Positions 1 through 8,034 of a DNA stretch of 34,278 nt are shown here, piece after piece (positions within the stretch are counted from its first letter, which is position 1; every line of letters begins with the position of its first letter). Both the position numbers and the translations under genes were made by a program. This stretch comes from Bacteroidales bacterium (GTDB taxonomy: Bacteria > Bacteroidota > Bacteroidia > Bacteroidales > WRLA01): NCBI GenBank assembly GCA_009777825.1, contig WRLA01000028.1:1-34278 (forward strand). The letters are read 5' to 3'. The notes under the pieces were generated by a model. That model was not told the DNA's origin and searched no databases. It saw nothing but the letters and a program-made list of their open reading frames with translations.

Positions 1-96
1 CAAGCCCTGAAAGGTAGGGTGTACAAAATTTGACACAAAATTTGGTATAAAAAATGATGGTTTGTCGTTTTAACAAATTGATTTTAAGCATGATAT

Positions 97-217
97 GACC
101 TCGAAGAGGTCGTATATTTATAGCACTATTTACATTCTTTAATATTCGACCCCATTCGGGGTCGCATAATGGGGCAGCAATTAATATTTCTATACATATA
201 TGAATCTTTCAGATTCA
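97..217. repeat. Cluster of three short perfect palindromes
   Basis: Three hairpins lie within 121 bases. GACCTC/GAGGTC with loop GAA spans 97-111. CGACCCC/GGGGTCG with loop ATTC spans 147-164. TGAATCT/AGATTCA with loop TTC spans 201-217. Each has a 6-7 bp perfect stem and a 3-4 nt loop. None is followed by a T-run, so they are not ordinary terminators. They resemble REP-like intergenic palindromes. Confidence 0.7.
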
Positions 218-230
218 GGTGAATCACATT

Positions 231-411
231 AAAATCATAGTTCAGACAATTTTTGCTACCTTTGGAGGGGAATGGATGGGGATTTTGCACATCGCACATC
301 GGAATGGACATTTCGCATTTGCCGTCGGGCATCTATTTCGTTCGGGTAACGACGGAAACGGGGGCGGTGGTGCGGAAGGTGGTGAAACGATAATTGTCTG
401 AACTGTGATTT
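231..411. repeat. Inverted pair of the dispersed repeat TTGTCTGAACTGTGATTT
   Basis: Positions 231-250 carry the repeat in minus orientation, with one variant base (ATAGTT instead of ACAGTT). Positions 392-411 carry it in plus orientation. Further copies are at 16882-16900, 29666-29710 (two partial copies) and 31721-31739. The 141 bases between this pair are not obviously coding. Confidence 0.65.
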
Positions 412-462
412 GTTTGATTGATGGGATGAACATGATAAAGATCTGCAAAAACACAAAAAATC

Positions 463-1443
463 TCACCATCCTAAAATCCACGCGAAAATCAGCGGCGCCA
501 CAATAGTCGCATCCGACTCGATGACGAACATGGGCGTCTCCACCGACAGTTTTCCCCACGTAATTTTTTCGTTGGGCGTAGCGCCGGAGTAGGAGCCGTA
601 ACTGGTCGTTGAGTCGGAAATCTGACAGAAATAACTCCAAAACGGGACATCGTCCATCTCCAAGTCCTGATACAGCATGGGGACGACGCAGATGGGGAAG
701 TCGCCGGCAATGCCACCGCCAATCTGGAAAAACCCGATGCCTTTGCCGCCGCAGTTGTCCATGTACCATTTTGCTAAGAACTGCATGTACTCGATGCCGG
801 TTTTCATGGTCGAGGGCTTCAGTTCGTTTTGGATGCAATAGGAAGCGAAGATGTTGCCCATGGTCGAATCTTCCCAGCCGGGGACGACGATGGGCAGGTT
901 TTTCTCGGCTGCGGCAAGCATCCAACTATCTTTCGGATCAATCTCGTAGTACTGTTCCAAGTCGCCCGACAGCAGCATCTTGTACATAAACTCGTGGGGG
1001 AGATAGCGCTCTCCGGCATCTTCTGCCGTTTTCCACTGTTTGTGGATGTGGCGCTGGATGCGACGGAACGCTTCCTCTTCGGGGATGCAGGTGTCGGTTA
1101 CGCGGTTGTAATGGTTGTCTAACAGCGCTTTCTCGTCCTGAAGCGTCAGGTAGCGATAGTGCGGCACCCGCTTGTAACTCTTATGCGCTACTAAGTTCAT
1201 GATGTCCTCTTCCAAGTTGGCGCCGGTGCAGGATATGATTTGCACCTTGTCTTGACGTATCATCTCCGCCAATATTTTTCCTAATTCGGCGGTGCTCATG
1301 GCTCCTGCTAAGGTGATCATCATTTTTCCACCCTCTGCGAGGTGCGTTTCGTAAGCCTTCGCAGCGTCAACGACGCCGGCTGCATTGAAATGCAGATAAT
1401 ATTTCTCCATAAAGGCGGAGATAACTTTGTTTTCTTTGTTCAT
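463..1443 (-). CDS. Deoxyhypusine synthase family protein
   Basis: This 326-residue protein resembles deoxyhypusine/homospermidine synthases, NAD-dependent enzymes that transfer the aminobutyl group of spermidine. Visible family features are the nucleotide-binding stretch SCTGANLEED (71-80), the PGWEDSTMGN segment (188-197), the GGG loop (242-244) and GSYSGATPNEKITWGK (283-298). In eukaryotic DHS the GGG loop continues GGGVVK, where the Lys forms the covalent intermediate. Here it reads GGGIAG, so the Lys is a Gly (residue 247). Bacteria lack classical eIF5A, so the substrate is probably a free polyamine or agmatine; this is inference. It has its own promoter box at 1466-1473 and is separate from the lpxD-rimM-trmN6 run. 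Confidence 0.85.
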   Translation of the reverse strand: MNKENKVISAFMEKYYLHFNAAGVVDAAKAYETHLAEGGKMMITLAGAMSTAELGKILAEMIRQDKVQIISCTGANLEEDIMNLVAHKSYKRVPHYRYLTLQDEKALLDNHYNRVTDTCIPEEEAFRRIQRHIHKQWKTAEDAGERYLPHEFMYKMLLSGDLEQYYEIDPKDSWMLAAAEKNLPIVVPGWEDSTMGNIFASYCIQNELKPSTMKTGIEYMQFLAKWYMDNCGGKGIGFFQIGGGIAGDFPICVVPMLYQDLEMDDVPFWSYFCQISDSTTSYGSYSGATPNEKITWGKLSVETPMFVIESDATIVAPLIFAWILGW

Positions 1444-1465
1444 AATTATTTTCTATTTGGTTTTG

Positions 1466-1473
1466 CAAAGATA
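1466..1473 (-). promoter_or_regulatory. Bacteroidota -7 box for the DHS-like gene
   Basis: TATCTTTG on the minus strand, 23 bases upstream of the start codon, matches the TAnnTTTG consensus. No clear -33 TTTG is seen at the usual spacing. Confidence 0.6.
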
Positions 1474-1487
1474 CAAAAAAAATCTAA

Positions 1488-2282
1488 TCAAAAATTCAAG
1501 TAAAACTCCGCCGTAACTCGTTTATAATCTTCCGAGTAAGAGCCGTCGGATTGATAGACGCAAAGTGATTTTTCAACAAAAGGTTGCGGAGAAGATTGTT
1601 TTTTCAGCACAACTATTTGTCGAGACTCCGGTTTGTGAGGCTTGGAGAAGATGTGGTGTATTTCGACAGGAAAAAGAAGACATGACGCCGCTTTTTGTAT
1701 AAAAAGTTCCGCTTCGGGGACGGGAAGAATGAGGCTGAAAAGTCCATTGTCGGCGAGGAGGGCGGTTGCGTTTTGTATCAGCGTTTCAAATGGCAGCGTT
1801 TCGTCGTTGTGGCGGGTGGCGTTGCGTTTGCTGTCAGGCGATTTGAGCGATTTGGAAAAAAACGGCGGATTGGAGACTATCAGGTCGAAAAAAAACAAAT
1901 CTCGCATGATAGCCGGGTCGCAGAAGTCGCCGCAAACAATTTCTATCCTGTCGCCCCAGATGCTTCTCCTCGCATTCTCCGCCGCTTCCGCCGCCGCAAG
2001 CGGGTCTATCTCAATGCCGACGACGGAGGAGACGCCGCGCTGTAGCAACATGAGAGCGATAATTCCGCTGCCGCATCCAATATCCAATGCCCGTTTGCCC
2101 TCTGTGAAACTCCGTGTCCTCTGTGCCTCTGTGCTGAGAAAAGAACCCGTACCTCGTAACGTGTAACGCGTAACGTGTAACGACCCCACCGGCGTCAACG
2201 CCCCCAGCAGCACAGCGTCGGTGCCTACTTTAAAACTGTGCCGATGTGAAACCGAGAATTGTTTAAACCGAAAATCTTCCAT
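1488..2282 (-). CDS. trmN6: tRNA1(Val) (adenine37-N6)-methyltransferase, TrmN6/YfiC-like, with internal repeat-derived insertion
   Basis: A class I SAM-dependent methyltransferase that modifies A37 of tRNA. It opens with FRFKQFSVSHRHSFKVGTDA, typical of YfiC/TrmN6. The SAM-binding loop is LDIGCGSG and the catalytic N6-adenine motif is NPPF in DLIVSNPPFFSKS. The ATG at 2282 overlaps the TGA of rimM as TGATG, which suggests translational coupling; a GTG at 2285 is the alternative. About 28 residues (HVTRYTLRGTGSFLSTE and following, coded by roughly 2099-2183) sit between the start region and the SAM loop, where the family has only a short link. Their DNA matches dispersed intergenic repeats found elsewhere in the window. 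The frame stays open, so the protein may still function. Confidence 0.88.
   Translation of the reverse strand: MEDFRFKQFSVSHRHSFKVGTDAVLLGALTPVGSLHVTRYTLRGTGSFLSTEAQRTRSFTEGKRALDIGCGSGIIALMLLQRGVSSVVGIEIDPLAAAEAAENARRSIWGDRIEIVCGDFCDPAIMRDLFFFDLIVSNPPFFSKSLKSPDSKRNATRHNDETLPFETLIQNATALLADNGLFSLILPVPEAELFIQKAASCLLFPVEIHHIFSKPHKPESRQIVVLKKQSSPQPFVEKSLCVYQSDGSYSEDYKRVTAEFYLNF
2099..2183. repeat. Dispersed repeat inserted in frame in trmN6
   Basis: The plus strand reads CTCTGTGAAACTCCGTG then CTCTGTGCTGAGAAAAGA, followed by several copies of GTAACG[TC]. The first part matches 29469-29503 almost base for base. The GTAAC part resembles 17121-17141. About 85 bases, so close to 28 codons, with no stop in the trmN6 frame. 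Confidence 0.6.
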
Positions 2283-2824
2283 CACGACAGATAAAGTTCC
2301 AACAGTCCTTCCGGCGCCACGACTTCGATGCGGTTGTTTTCGCGGTCAACGTTTTTTAAGATGTCGTCGTGGATGGGGATTAAGATCTCTTTTCCGGATG
2401 GGTGGATGATTTGAAATAACGGTTGCACGGTGTTGTCGAAGATGTCTTTGATGGTTCCGATGTCGCCGGATTGTTGGTCGAGAACGTGCCAGCCGATGAC
2501 TTCGTGGTAGTAAAAGCGGTTGCCGGTCAGTTGGGGAAGTTGTTCGATGGGAAGCCATAGCGCTTTTCCTTTCAGTGTTTCGGCTTGTGCTTCATCGCGG
2601 ACGTTTTCGAGTTTTACAACTGCCTCTCCGTTGTGCCGGAACTGGATTTTTTCGATAAAAAACGGTATCAACCCCGAAGGCATCTCTACAAAAAAACAGG
2701 ACATCTTTTTGTAAGGCGCAAGATCGTCCACGTCGAGAAAGACGAGGATTTCGCCGTTGCGGTTGACCGGTTTTTTGACGTAGCCGAGGGAATAGTGATT
2801 GTCTGCAATCTGTGTCTTTTCCAT
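2282..2824 (-). CDS. rimM: 16S rRNA processing protein RimM
   Basis: RimM binds ribosomal protein uS19 and helps mature the 30S head. The 180-residue length is typical. The N-terminal RimM domain begins near YSLGYVKKPVNRNGEILVFL. The C-terminal PRC-barrel domain is visible as GNRFYYHEVIGWHVLDQ, then IGTIKDIFDN and KEILIPIHDDILKNVD. It lies 8 bases after lpxD and overlaps trmN6 by the TGATG junction, so the three genes probably share a transcript. Confidence 0.93.
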   Translation of the reverse strand: MEKTQIADNHYSLGYVKKPVNRNGEILVFLDVDDLAPYKKMSCFFVEMPSGLIPFFIEKIQFRHNGEAVVKLENVRDEAQAETLKGKALWLPIEQLPQLTGNRFYYHEVIGWHVLDQQSGDIGTIKDIFDNTVQPLFQIIHPSGKEILIPIHDDILKNVDRENNRIEVVAPEGLLELYLS

Positions 2825-2832
2825 ACTATGAT

Positions 2833-3858
2833 TTATTTATCCCTCTGTTCCAGTTCCCTCACCCGATTAAACAGTTCCGGTAAGTGTTTGAGGCAGGCGT
2901 ATGTCTTGACGCAATCTTTCACGTCGAATGCCGGTGTTCCCAGCACTTTGGCGTTGTCGGGGACATGTCGGGCGATGGCGCTCTGCGCGCCGATTTGCAC
3001 GTTGTCGCCGATTTTGACATGCCAGTTGACGCCAACCTGTCCGCCGAAGACGCAGTTTTTGCCGATTTTCGTAGAACCCGAAATTCCTACCTGCGCCGCC
3101 ATCACCGTATTCTCCCCGATGTCGCTGTTATGGGCAATCTGGATGAAGTTGCAGAGTTTCACGCCTTTGCGAATCATGGTAGAGCCTAAGGTAGAGCGGT
3201 CAATGCAGGTGTTGGCTCCAACGTCAACATTATCTTCGATGACGACATTGCCTAACTGCGGGATTTTCATGTACTGATGGTCGGATTGCGGCGCAAAGCC
3301 GAAGCCGTCGGCGCCGATGACGCATCCCGGATGGAACGTGCAGTGATTCCCGATGACGGTGTCGTCCATGATTTTGACGCCCGGATAGAAGATGACGTCG
3401 TCGCCGACAGAGACGTTCTCGCCGATATAGACTTGGGGATAGATCATGACGTTGTTACCGATTGTGGTGTTTTTTCCGATGTGGGTGAAGTCGCCGATGT
3501 ATGGATTTTCGCCCAGCGTTACGGTTTCGTCAATGGAGACGAATTTGGCGATGCCCGTCTTTTTGCGTTTTTCCTGTGTGTAGAAACTCATCAGTTGCGC
3601 AAACGACAGGTACGGGTCTGCCACGCGGATAAGGGTCGCCGACACGGCTCGCAGCGGCACAAAGTCGTTGCTCACCAACACGGCGCTCGCCTGCGTGGTG
3701 TAGATATATTGGGCGTATTTCGGATTTGCCAAAAAGGAGAGTCCGCCCTCCTCACCCTGTTCGATTTTCGAAAATCTGTCTAACAGGATGTTCTCGTCGC
3801 CCTCGACGGTGCCCTGTAATAATTCTGCTATTTGTTTGACTGTGAACTTCATAAGCAT
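2833..3858 (-). CDS. lpxD: UDP-3-O-(3-hydroxyacyl)glucosamine N-acyltransferase LpxD
   Basis: Third step of lipid A synthesis: adds the N-linked hydroxyacyl chain to UDP-3-O-acylglucosamine in the cytoplasm. The 341 residues show the N-terminal uridine-binding domain (about 1-100), then hexapeptide repeats of the left-handed beta-helix (about 105-300). The catalytic His is His243 in QIAHNSDIG. The family signature [15 protein letters not shown] is at 176-190. The usual AGH before the last coils reads NWH (278-280), with the His kept. Two in-frame ATGs start the protein (MLMKF); either is possible. It heads the lpxD-rimM-trmN6 run. Confidence 0.95.
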   Translation of the reverse strand: MLMKFTVKQIAELLQGTVEGDENILLDRFSKIEQGEEGGLSFLANPKYAQYIYTTQASAVLVSNDFVPLRAVSATLIRVADPYLSFAQLMSFYTQEKRKKTGIAKFVSIDETVTLGENPYIGDFTHIGKNTTIGNNVMIYPQVYIGENVSVGDDVIFYPGVKIMDDTVIGNHCTFHPGCVIGADGFGFAPQSDHQYMKIPQLGNVVIEDNVDVGANTCIDRSTLGSTMIRKGVKLCNFIQIAHNSDIGENTVMAAQVGISGSTKIGKNCVFGGQVGVNWHVKIGDNVQIGAQSAIARHVPDNAKVLGTPAFDVKDCVKTYACLKHLPELFNRVRELEQRDK

Positions 3859-3885
3859 AGAAAATTATGATGAAAAAGATTGGTG

Positions 3886-3893
3886 CAAATTTA
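3886..3893 (-). promoter_or_regulatory. lpxD: Probable -7 box for lpxD-rimM-trmN6
   Basis: TAAATTTG on the minus strand, 27 bases before the lpxD start. A second, better match (TATCTTTG) lies further upstream at 3941-3948. Confidence 0.5.
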
Positions 3894-4278
3894 CGGGATA
3901 TATTTGATATGAACGTACTTTAAGTATTGTGATTTGATGGCAAAGATACAACTTTTTTCGTCTCATATCCTCTACTAACAGGGCAAACGCATTAAAATTT
4001 CCCTGTTTTTTCTTACTTTTTCTTTAAGTTATTAACAATCAGTCGTTGATATAATTATTTGATTAGCAATGGTTTATAATGGTTTCGCATTGATGTTTTT
4101 CGTGCCTTTGCCTCATAATCAACAAATTAGAAATATTATGGTACCGAAGATTTTATCGTATTTTTGCAGCATGAAAGACACGAGAATGGAGCGGAAGAAA
4201 TTGCATCCGTTAATGGACATTTTGGGATAATGAACCATACTCTAATTTTTGCCGCAAGGATAATAAAAATCAGATGAT
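3894..4278. other. Intergenic stretch between mutL and lpxD
   Basis: AT-rich and mostly without coding signal. It holds the minus-strand box at 3941-3948. On the plus strand, TATTTTTG at 4159-4166 is followed by an ATG at 4171 that opens a 19-codon frame ending at 4230. That frame is too short to call a gene; it may be a leader peptide or a gene remnant. Confidence 0.5.
3941..3948 (-). promoter_or_regulatory. lpxD: Second upstream -7 box facing lpxD
   Basis: TATCTTTG on the minus strand, an exact match to the common TATCTTTG form, 82 bases upstream of lpxD. It could be the main promoter with a leader of about 75 bases. Confidence 0.5.
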
Positions 4279-6138
4279 TTATGACACTACCAAAAAAGTT
4301 TCCAAGTCCGCGAATGTCAGCGTTTTCATAATGGGTAGTCCGTCGGGTGTTGCGTGAGGCACGGCAGCGGCAAAGAGTTCGTTGACGAGGCTGTTTATCT
4401 CTTCGTTGGACATTTTTCGTGTATTTCGGGTTGCCATGTTGCGTGCAAGGAAGAGCGCTATGCGTGTTTTTTCGTCGGTAGTGACATCTTTGGCGTGGGC
4501 GTCGTCGTCTAAAAGTTCGTGGATCATAGCGTTGACGTCTGCATCGAGCGGTAGCGTTGCCGGAATACCGTGGACGATGAAAGTATTCTGTCCGAAATCC
4601 GCCAGGTCGAATCCATGCGCTTTCAACGATGGCTCTAACGCTTTCATTTTCACCATCTCTTTGGGATTCAGTTCGACTGTTTTGGGGAACATCAAACGCT
4701 GACAGGAGGTGTCGCTTTGTTCGCTTTTTTTCATGTTTCGTTCAAAGAAGATGCGTTCAAAAGCCCGTTGCCGGTCAATCAGCATGACGCCCGACTTCAC
4801 GTTGGTAGCGATATATTTCGTTCCTATTTGCAGGTATTCGGATGTGTTCGGGTGGCTTTCGTCTTCGTCCCAGTTGGGGGAGATGACGTGTTGAACGGGG
4901 GCGAAGGCTTCGTATTCAAGTTGTTTCAGGGCGTTTCGTTCGGCGTCCGTTCCGAAGAGTTTGTCAAGGTATTCGGGCGGCATCGGCTCGTTTTTCGATA
5001 CCTCTTTGCGCAAGCCGGAGGATGTGCCTTTTTGCTCGAAAGGATTGTAGTCGGGATTGACGTGTATAGTGGGCGGCGGCGCGGGACGATGTTGTCCGGG
5101 AATGATGTTGAAACCCGGATTGTCTTTGAAATCGAGCGACGGCGTGATGTTAAACTGCCCCAGCGACTTTTTCACCGAAGCCGTGAGGAAAGCATACATC
5201 ATCTGTTCGTCGGTGAATTTCACTTCCGTTTTGGTTGGATGGATGTTGATGTCAATGTTTTCGGGCGCCATCTCGAAAAAGATGCAATAAGCGGGGTATG
5301 AAGTGTCGGGAAGTAGTTCCTTGTAACTTTTTTCTACGGCGTGATTTAGAAACGGCGACTTGATAAAACGGTTGTTTACGAAGAAATATTGGTTGTTGCG
5401 GTTTTTGCGGGCGTTTTCGGGCTTTCCGACGAATCCGGTGATTTTCACGTAGTTGGAATCGGTTTCGACCGGTAGCAATCGCTCGTTAAACTCTTTCCCG
5501 AGAATACCGACGATGCGCTGTTTCAGCGTGGACTTGTGTAGTTGGTAGAGGATTTTTCCATCGTCTATCAAGGTCATGCCGATGTCATAGTTCACCATCG
5601 CTACGCGGATGAACTCGTCCACGATATGCCTCAGTTCGACAGAGGGCGATTTCAGGAATTTGCGTCGCGCCGGCACGTTGAAAAAGAGGTTTTTCACCGC
5701 CACCGACGTCCCTGTCGGCGATGAACAGGGCTGCTGGTTTTTGATGCGCGAACCTTCCACGAATATCTCTGTTCCGAGTTCGGTGTCAGCCTTTTTAGAG
5801 CGCAACTCCACCTGCGCCACCGCCGCGATAGATGCCATCGCTTCGCCGCGAAAGCCCAACGTCCGGATAGAGAAAAGGTCGGCAGCGGTGGTTATCTTCG
5901 ACGTGGCATGACGTTCCAAGCACATGCGGGCGTCGGTCTCCGACATTCCGCATCCGTTGTCAATAACCTGCACCAACGTAGAACCGGCATCCTTGACAAT
6001 CAACTGAATATCCGTAGCGCCGGCGTCCACGGCATTCTCCAACAACTCCTTCGCCACCGAAGCAGGACGTTGTACCACCTCGCCGGCAGCAATCTGATTG
6101 GCAACAGAATCGGGCAACAGTTTGATAATATCCGACAT
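4279..6138 (-). CDS. mutL: DNA mismatch repair protein MutL
   Basis: MutL couples mismatch recognition by MutS to strand removal. The GHKL ATPase motifs are intact: KELLENAVDAGA (30-41), DNGCGM (60-65), RHATSKI (76-82) and LGFRGEA (94-100). The C-terminal dimerisation domain covers roughly 430-619. The ATG at 6138 (MSDIIKLLPDSVANQIAAGE) was chosen because MutL proteins start there; an in-frame start 114 bases upstream would overlap the neighbouring small gene. The metal-binding DQHAxxE motif of endonuclease-type MutL reads DRQRAFE, and no CPHGRP-like motif is visible (ATPDGLP instead). Nicking activity is therefore doubtful. Confidence 0.95.
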   Translation of the reverse strand: MSDIIKLLPDSVANQIAAGEVVQRPASVAKELLENAVDAGATDIQLIVKDAGSTLVQVIDNGCGMSETDARMCLERHATSKITTAADLFSIRTLGFRGEAMASIAAVAQVELRSKKADTELGTEIFVEGSRIKNQQPCSSPTGTSVAVKNLFFNVPARRKFLKSPSVELRHIVDEFIRVAMVNYDIGMTLIDDGKILYQLHKSTLKQRIVGILGKEFNERLLPVETDSNYVKITGFVGKPENARKNRNNQYFFVNNRFIKSPFLNHAVEKSYKELLPDTSYPAYCIFFEMAPENIDINIHPTKTEVKFTDEQMMYAFLTASVKKSLGQFNITPSLDFKDNPGFNIIPGQHRPAPPPTIHVNPDYNPFEQKGTSSGLRKEVSKNEPMPPEYLDKLFGTDAERNALKQLEYEAFAPVQHVISPNWDEDESHPNTSEYLQIGTKYIATNVKSGVMLIDRQRAFERIFFERNMKKSEQSDTSCQRLMFPKTVELNPKEMVKMKALEPSLKAHGFDLADFGQNTFIVHGIPATLPLDADVNAMIHELLDDDAHAKDVTTDEKTRIALFLARNMATRNTRKMSNEEINSLVNELFAAAVPHATPDGLPIMKTLTFADLETFLVVS

Positions 6139-6146
6139 AACTTCCT

Positions 6147-6416
6147 TTATTTTAAAATCCACATAAGCAGTAATGCCACCAGCGCAACGAAGACCAACAG
6201 TTTGATGGTATTGTTTCGTTGGCGGCGTTGGCGTTCTTTTCTTCGGTTCCACTCGTGTTGCATGCGCGCGCGTAGTTGCTCCGAATGGGTCTGTTCGTCG
6301 GAAAGTCCCATTGCCTTCCGCTTTTGCTCTATCGCGTCCTTCTCCGGGTCGTAATATCGCGGTTTGTACTCAAACTGCTTGGGTTTTTCGGTTTTTAGTA
6401 AAGAGAATTTTAACAT
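6147..6416 (-). CDS. Small membrane-anchored protein upstream of mutL
   Basis: An 89-residue protein with a charged N-terminal part (about 1-68, rich in Arg, Lys, Glu and Gln) and one C-terminal membrane helix, TIKLLVFVALVALLLMWIL. Topology is probably N-in with a C-terminal anchor. It ends 8 bases before the mutL start, so the two are probably co-transcribed. I do not recognise a characterised family. The clean ATG, sensible composition and tight spacing support a real gene. Confidence 0.7.
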   Translation of the reverse strand: MLKFSLLKTEKPKQFEYKPRYYDPEKDAIEQKRKAMGLSDEQTHSEQLRARMQHEWNRRKERQRRQRNNTIKLLVFVALVALLLMWILK

Positions 6417-6440
6417 GGTTTCGATTTTTCAATTCATGAA

Positions 6441-7133
6441 TTATTTTTCTTGATTGGAGGTTACTTCCATCCAAAGGACTTGTGCCAAATCTTCGTTGAA
6501 TGCGTATAATTTCTGATTAATATTATTAAAAATGCAAAAACAGTTAGCATCTACAGGAAATTCGCCTTCATATTCTTTTTTAAAATCGCCGACTTTTGCA
6601 ATAAGATTATCGTTGTTATCATAAATACACAAATCCGTTAATTCAATGATTATCGTTCCTTTTGTTTTTAAATTTGATGTTGCCAAGGCGCCGATTAGAC
6701 CAAATTGTGCTCCTATGGCTGCTCCCGAAGAATATGCTTGTGTTCCGTAAAAATGTTTGATTTTCCCCGTTAAATAGTAATCAGCGACTTCTTTTTGATT
6801 GACCAATACATCGGCAAATACTTTTTTTGCAATCAAATGACTTGCAAACAACGATGTCATTTGTTCACCCACTGGGGTTTTATAAAGTTTTTCCGCATTA
6901 ACACAGGTATTCGTTTTATTTATTTTAATCGTAGCCTGTTTTGCTTGTAAAAGCGCTTCATTTTGTTCGGAAGAAGATCGAATATCCTCAAAGTTTTGAA
7001 CAGAAAATACTATTTGACTCAAACGTTGAGACTCCGGAACAACTTTTACGCTATCCAAATTATAGGCAATTTTTTGTTGCGCACAAGAAGCAAGCAATAA
7101 TAACAATCCTCCAATAAATAAACTTTTTTTCAT
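6441..7133 (-). CDS. Putative lipoprotein of unknown function
   Basis: A 230-residue protein with a lipoprotein signal: MKKSLFIGG, a hydrophobic core, then the lipobox LLASC with Cys17. The mature part has a mixed alpha/beta pattern and a small Gly/Ala-rich stretch (AYSSGAAIGAQFGLIGAL, near 133-150). That stretch could be membrane-inserting, as in some outer-membrane-associated lipoproteins. No characterised family is recognised. It follows the barrel protein at 7167-7991 by 33 bases on the same strand, so the two may act together in the envelope. Confidence 0.75.
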   Translation of the reverse strand: MKKSLFIGGLLLLLASCAQQKIAYNLDSVKVVPESQRLSQIVFSVQNFEDIRSSSEQNEALLQAKQATIKINKTNTCVNAEKLYKTPVGEQMTSLFASHLIAKKVFADVLVNQKEVADYYLTGKIKHFYGTQAYSSGAAIGAQFGLIGALATSNLKTKGTIIIELTDLCIYDNNDNLIAKVGDFKKEYEGEFPVDANCFCIFNNINQKLYAFNEDLAQVLWMEVTSNQEK

Positions 7134-7166
7134 AACCTAAACTTATAATAATTAACAATTTATATT

Positions 7167-7991
7167 CTAAAATCTACAATATACAGCCATCATAAGGTGA
7201 GACAAATTATAAGGTTCATCCGAAGTATAGGTTTCTCCATTCATTACGAATTTGGAATATGAAGAAACGATGCATGACAGTTTTAATCCTGTCGCAAACT
7301 TTGAACCAAACATATATGCCCCCCCTATTCCAAAGTTCATGGCAACACTTGTTACAGACATTTTATAGGATTCCATATAGGAAACCGTTAGTTTATCGGT
7401 AAAAAATATAGGTCCTAAACCTAATAATCCATCTAAAACGAATTTTGTGTCAGGGACTTTACTCGCAGCAACAAAAGCTGCCCCAAAAGATACTCTGTTA
7501 CAGCGATCATTGATAACGTTATCATTAACGGACGAAAAATATCCATTTAGAAAAATCCCTATACCTATGTTATCGGAGAAATAGTGGTCTAACTCCAATT
7601 CATACCCAAGTCCATTGGTCAACTTTTGAGTAATGCGATCTAGTTCCGGAATCTTTGTCTTTTCAACCCTTCCTAAGGCTTTGGCGTATCCTAATGAAGC
7701 GGAGATGGAAAAACGGGATGACTTGGTCTTGGGAACAAATTGATCTGTTGAAGTGAATAAATGCGATTCCGGAAAGAACGACGAGACATACGTTAAAGGG
7801 ATCTTGTGCTTTTCTATAGTGTTGTCGTTATTGATTTGATACGACAAATGTGTTGAGTCCATCGCTGTAACTCTGCATCTTATCGTATCCCCTGCTTTTG
7901 TAACCACTACATCCTGAGAATATGCTTTACACAGAAACATGATACTCCACAAAAGTGTTGCGAATAAAAATTTTATTAGATAATAATTCAT
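7167..7991 (-). CDS. Secreted outer-membrane beta-barrel protein
   Basis: A 274-residue protein with a signal peptide (about 1-25, ending KAYSQ). A small beta-rich domain follows (VVVTKAGDTIRCRVTAMDST, about 28-70), common in Bacteroidota envelope proteins. From about residue 90 to the end there are alternating amphipathic strands (SISASLGYAKALG, ELELDHYFSDNIGIGIFLNG, FGIGGAYMFGSKFATGLKLS). It ends in AVYCRF; the terminal Phe is typical of outer-membrane barrels. Transported substrate or partner is unknown. Confidence 0.75.
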   Translation of the reverse strand: MNYYLIKFLFATLLWSIMFLCKAYSQDVVVTKAGDTIRCRVTAMDSTHLSYQINNDNTIEKHKIPLTYVSSFFPESHLFTSTDQFVPKTKSSRFSISASLGYAKALGRVEKTKIPELDRITQKLTNGLGYELELDHYFSDNIGIGIFLNGYFSSVNDNVINDRCNRVSFGAAFVAASKVPDTKFVLDGLLGLGPIFFTDKLTVSYMESYKMSVTSVAMNFGIGGAYMFGSKFATGLKLSCIVSSYSKFVMNGETYTSDEPYNLSHLMMAVYCRF

Positions 7992-8015
7992 TAAAAATAA
8001 TGATTTTTACGTTTG

Positions 8016-8023
8016 CAAAGATA
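8016..8023 (-). promoter_or_regulatory. -7 box for the barrel protein gene
   Basis: TATCTTTG on the minus strand, 25 bases upstream of the ATG at 7991. Confidence 0.6.
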
Positions 8024-8034
8024 CATTTTTTTCA

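Larger units (their letters stand above)
1..462. other. Gene-free left end with short palindromes and dispersed repeats
   Basis: No convincing gene is visible. The short open frames on both strands here have low-complexity or repeat-derived products. The stretch holds three short hairpins (97-217) and two inverted copies of a dispersed repeat (231-250 and 392-411), described separately. The DNA between the two copies (251-391) is GC-richer than the flanks and I do not recognise it. Confidence 0.6.

Noticed and set aside
242..925. Long open frame antisense or out of frame to the deoxyhypusine-synthase-like gene
   Set aside because: It overlaps a clearly recognisable gene in another frame and its product is Arg/His-rich without domain signs.
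6139..6252. N-terminal extension of MutL
   Set aside because: MutL family starts match the ATG at 6138, and the extension overlaps the small membrane protein gene.
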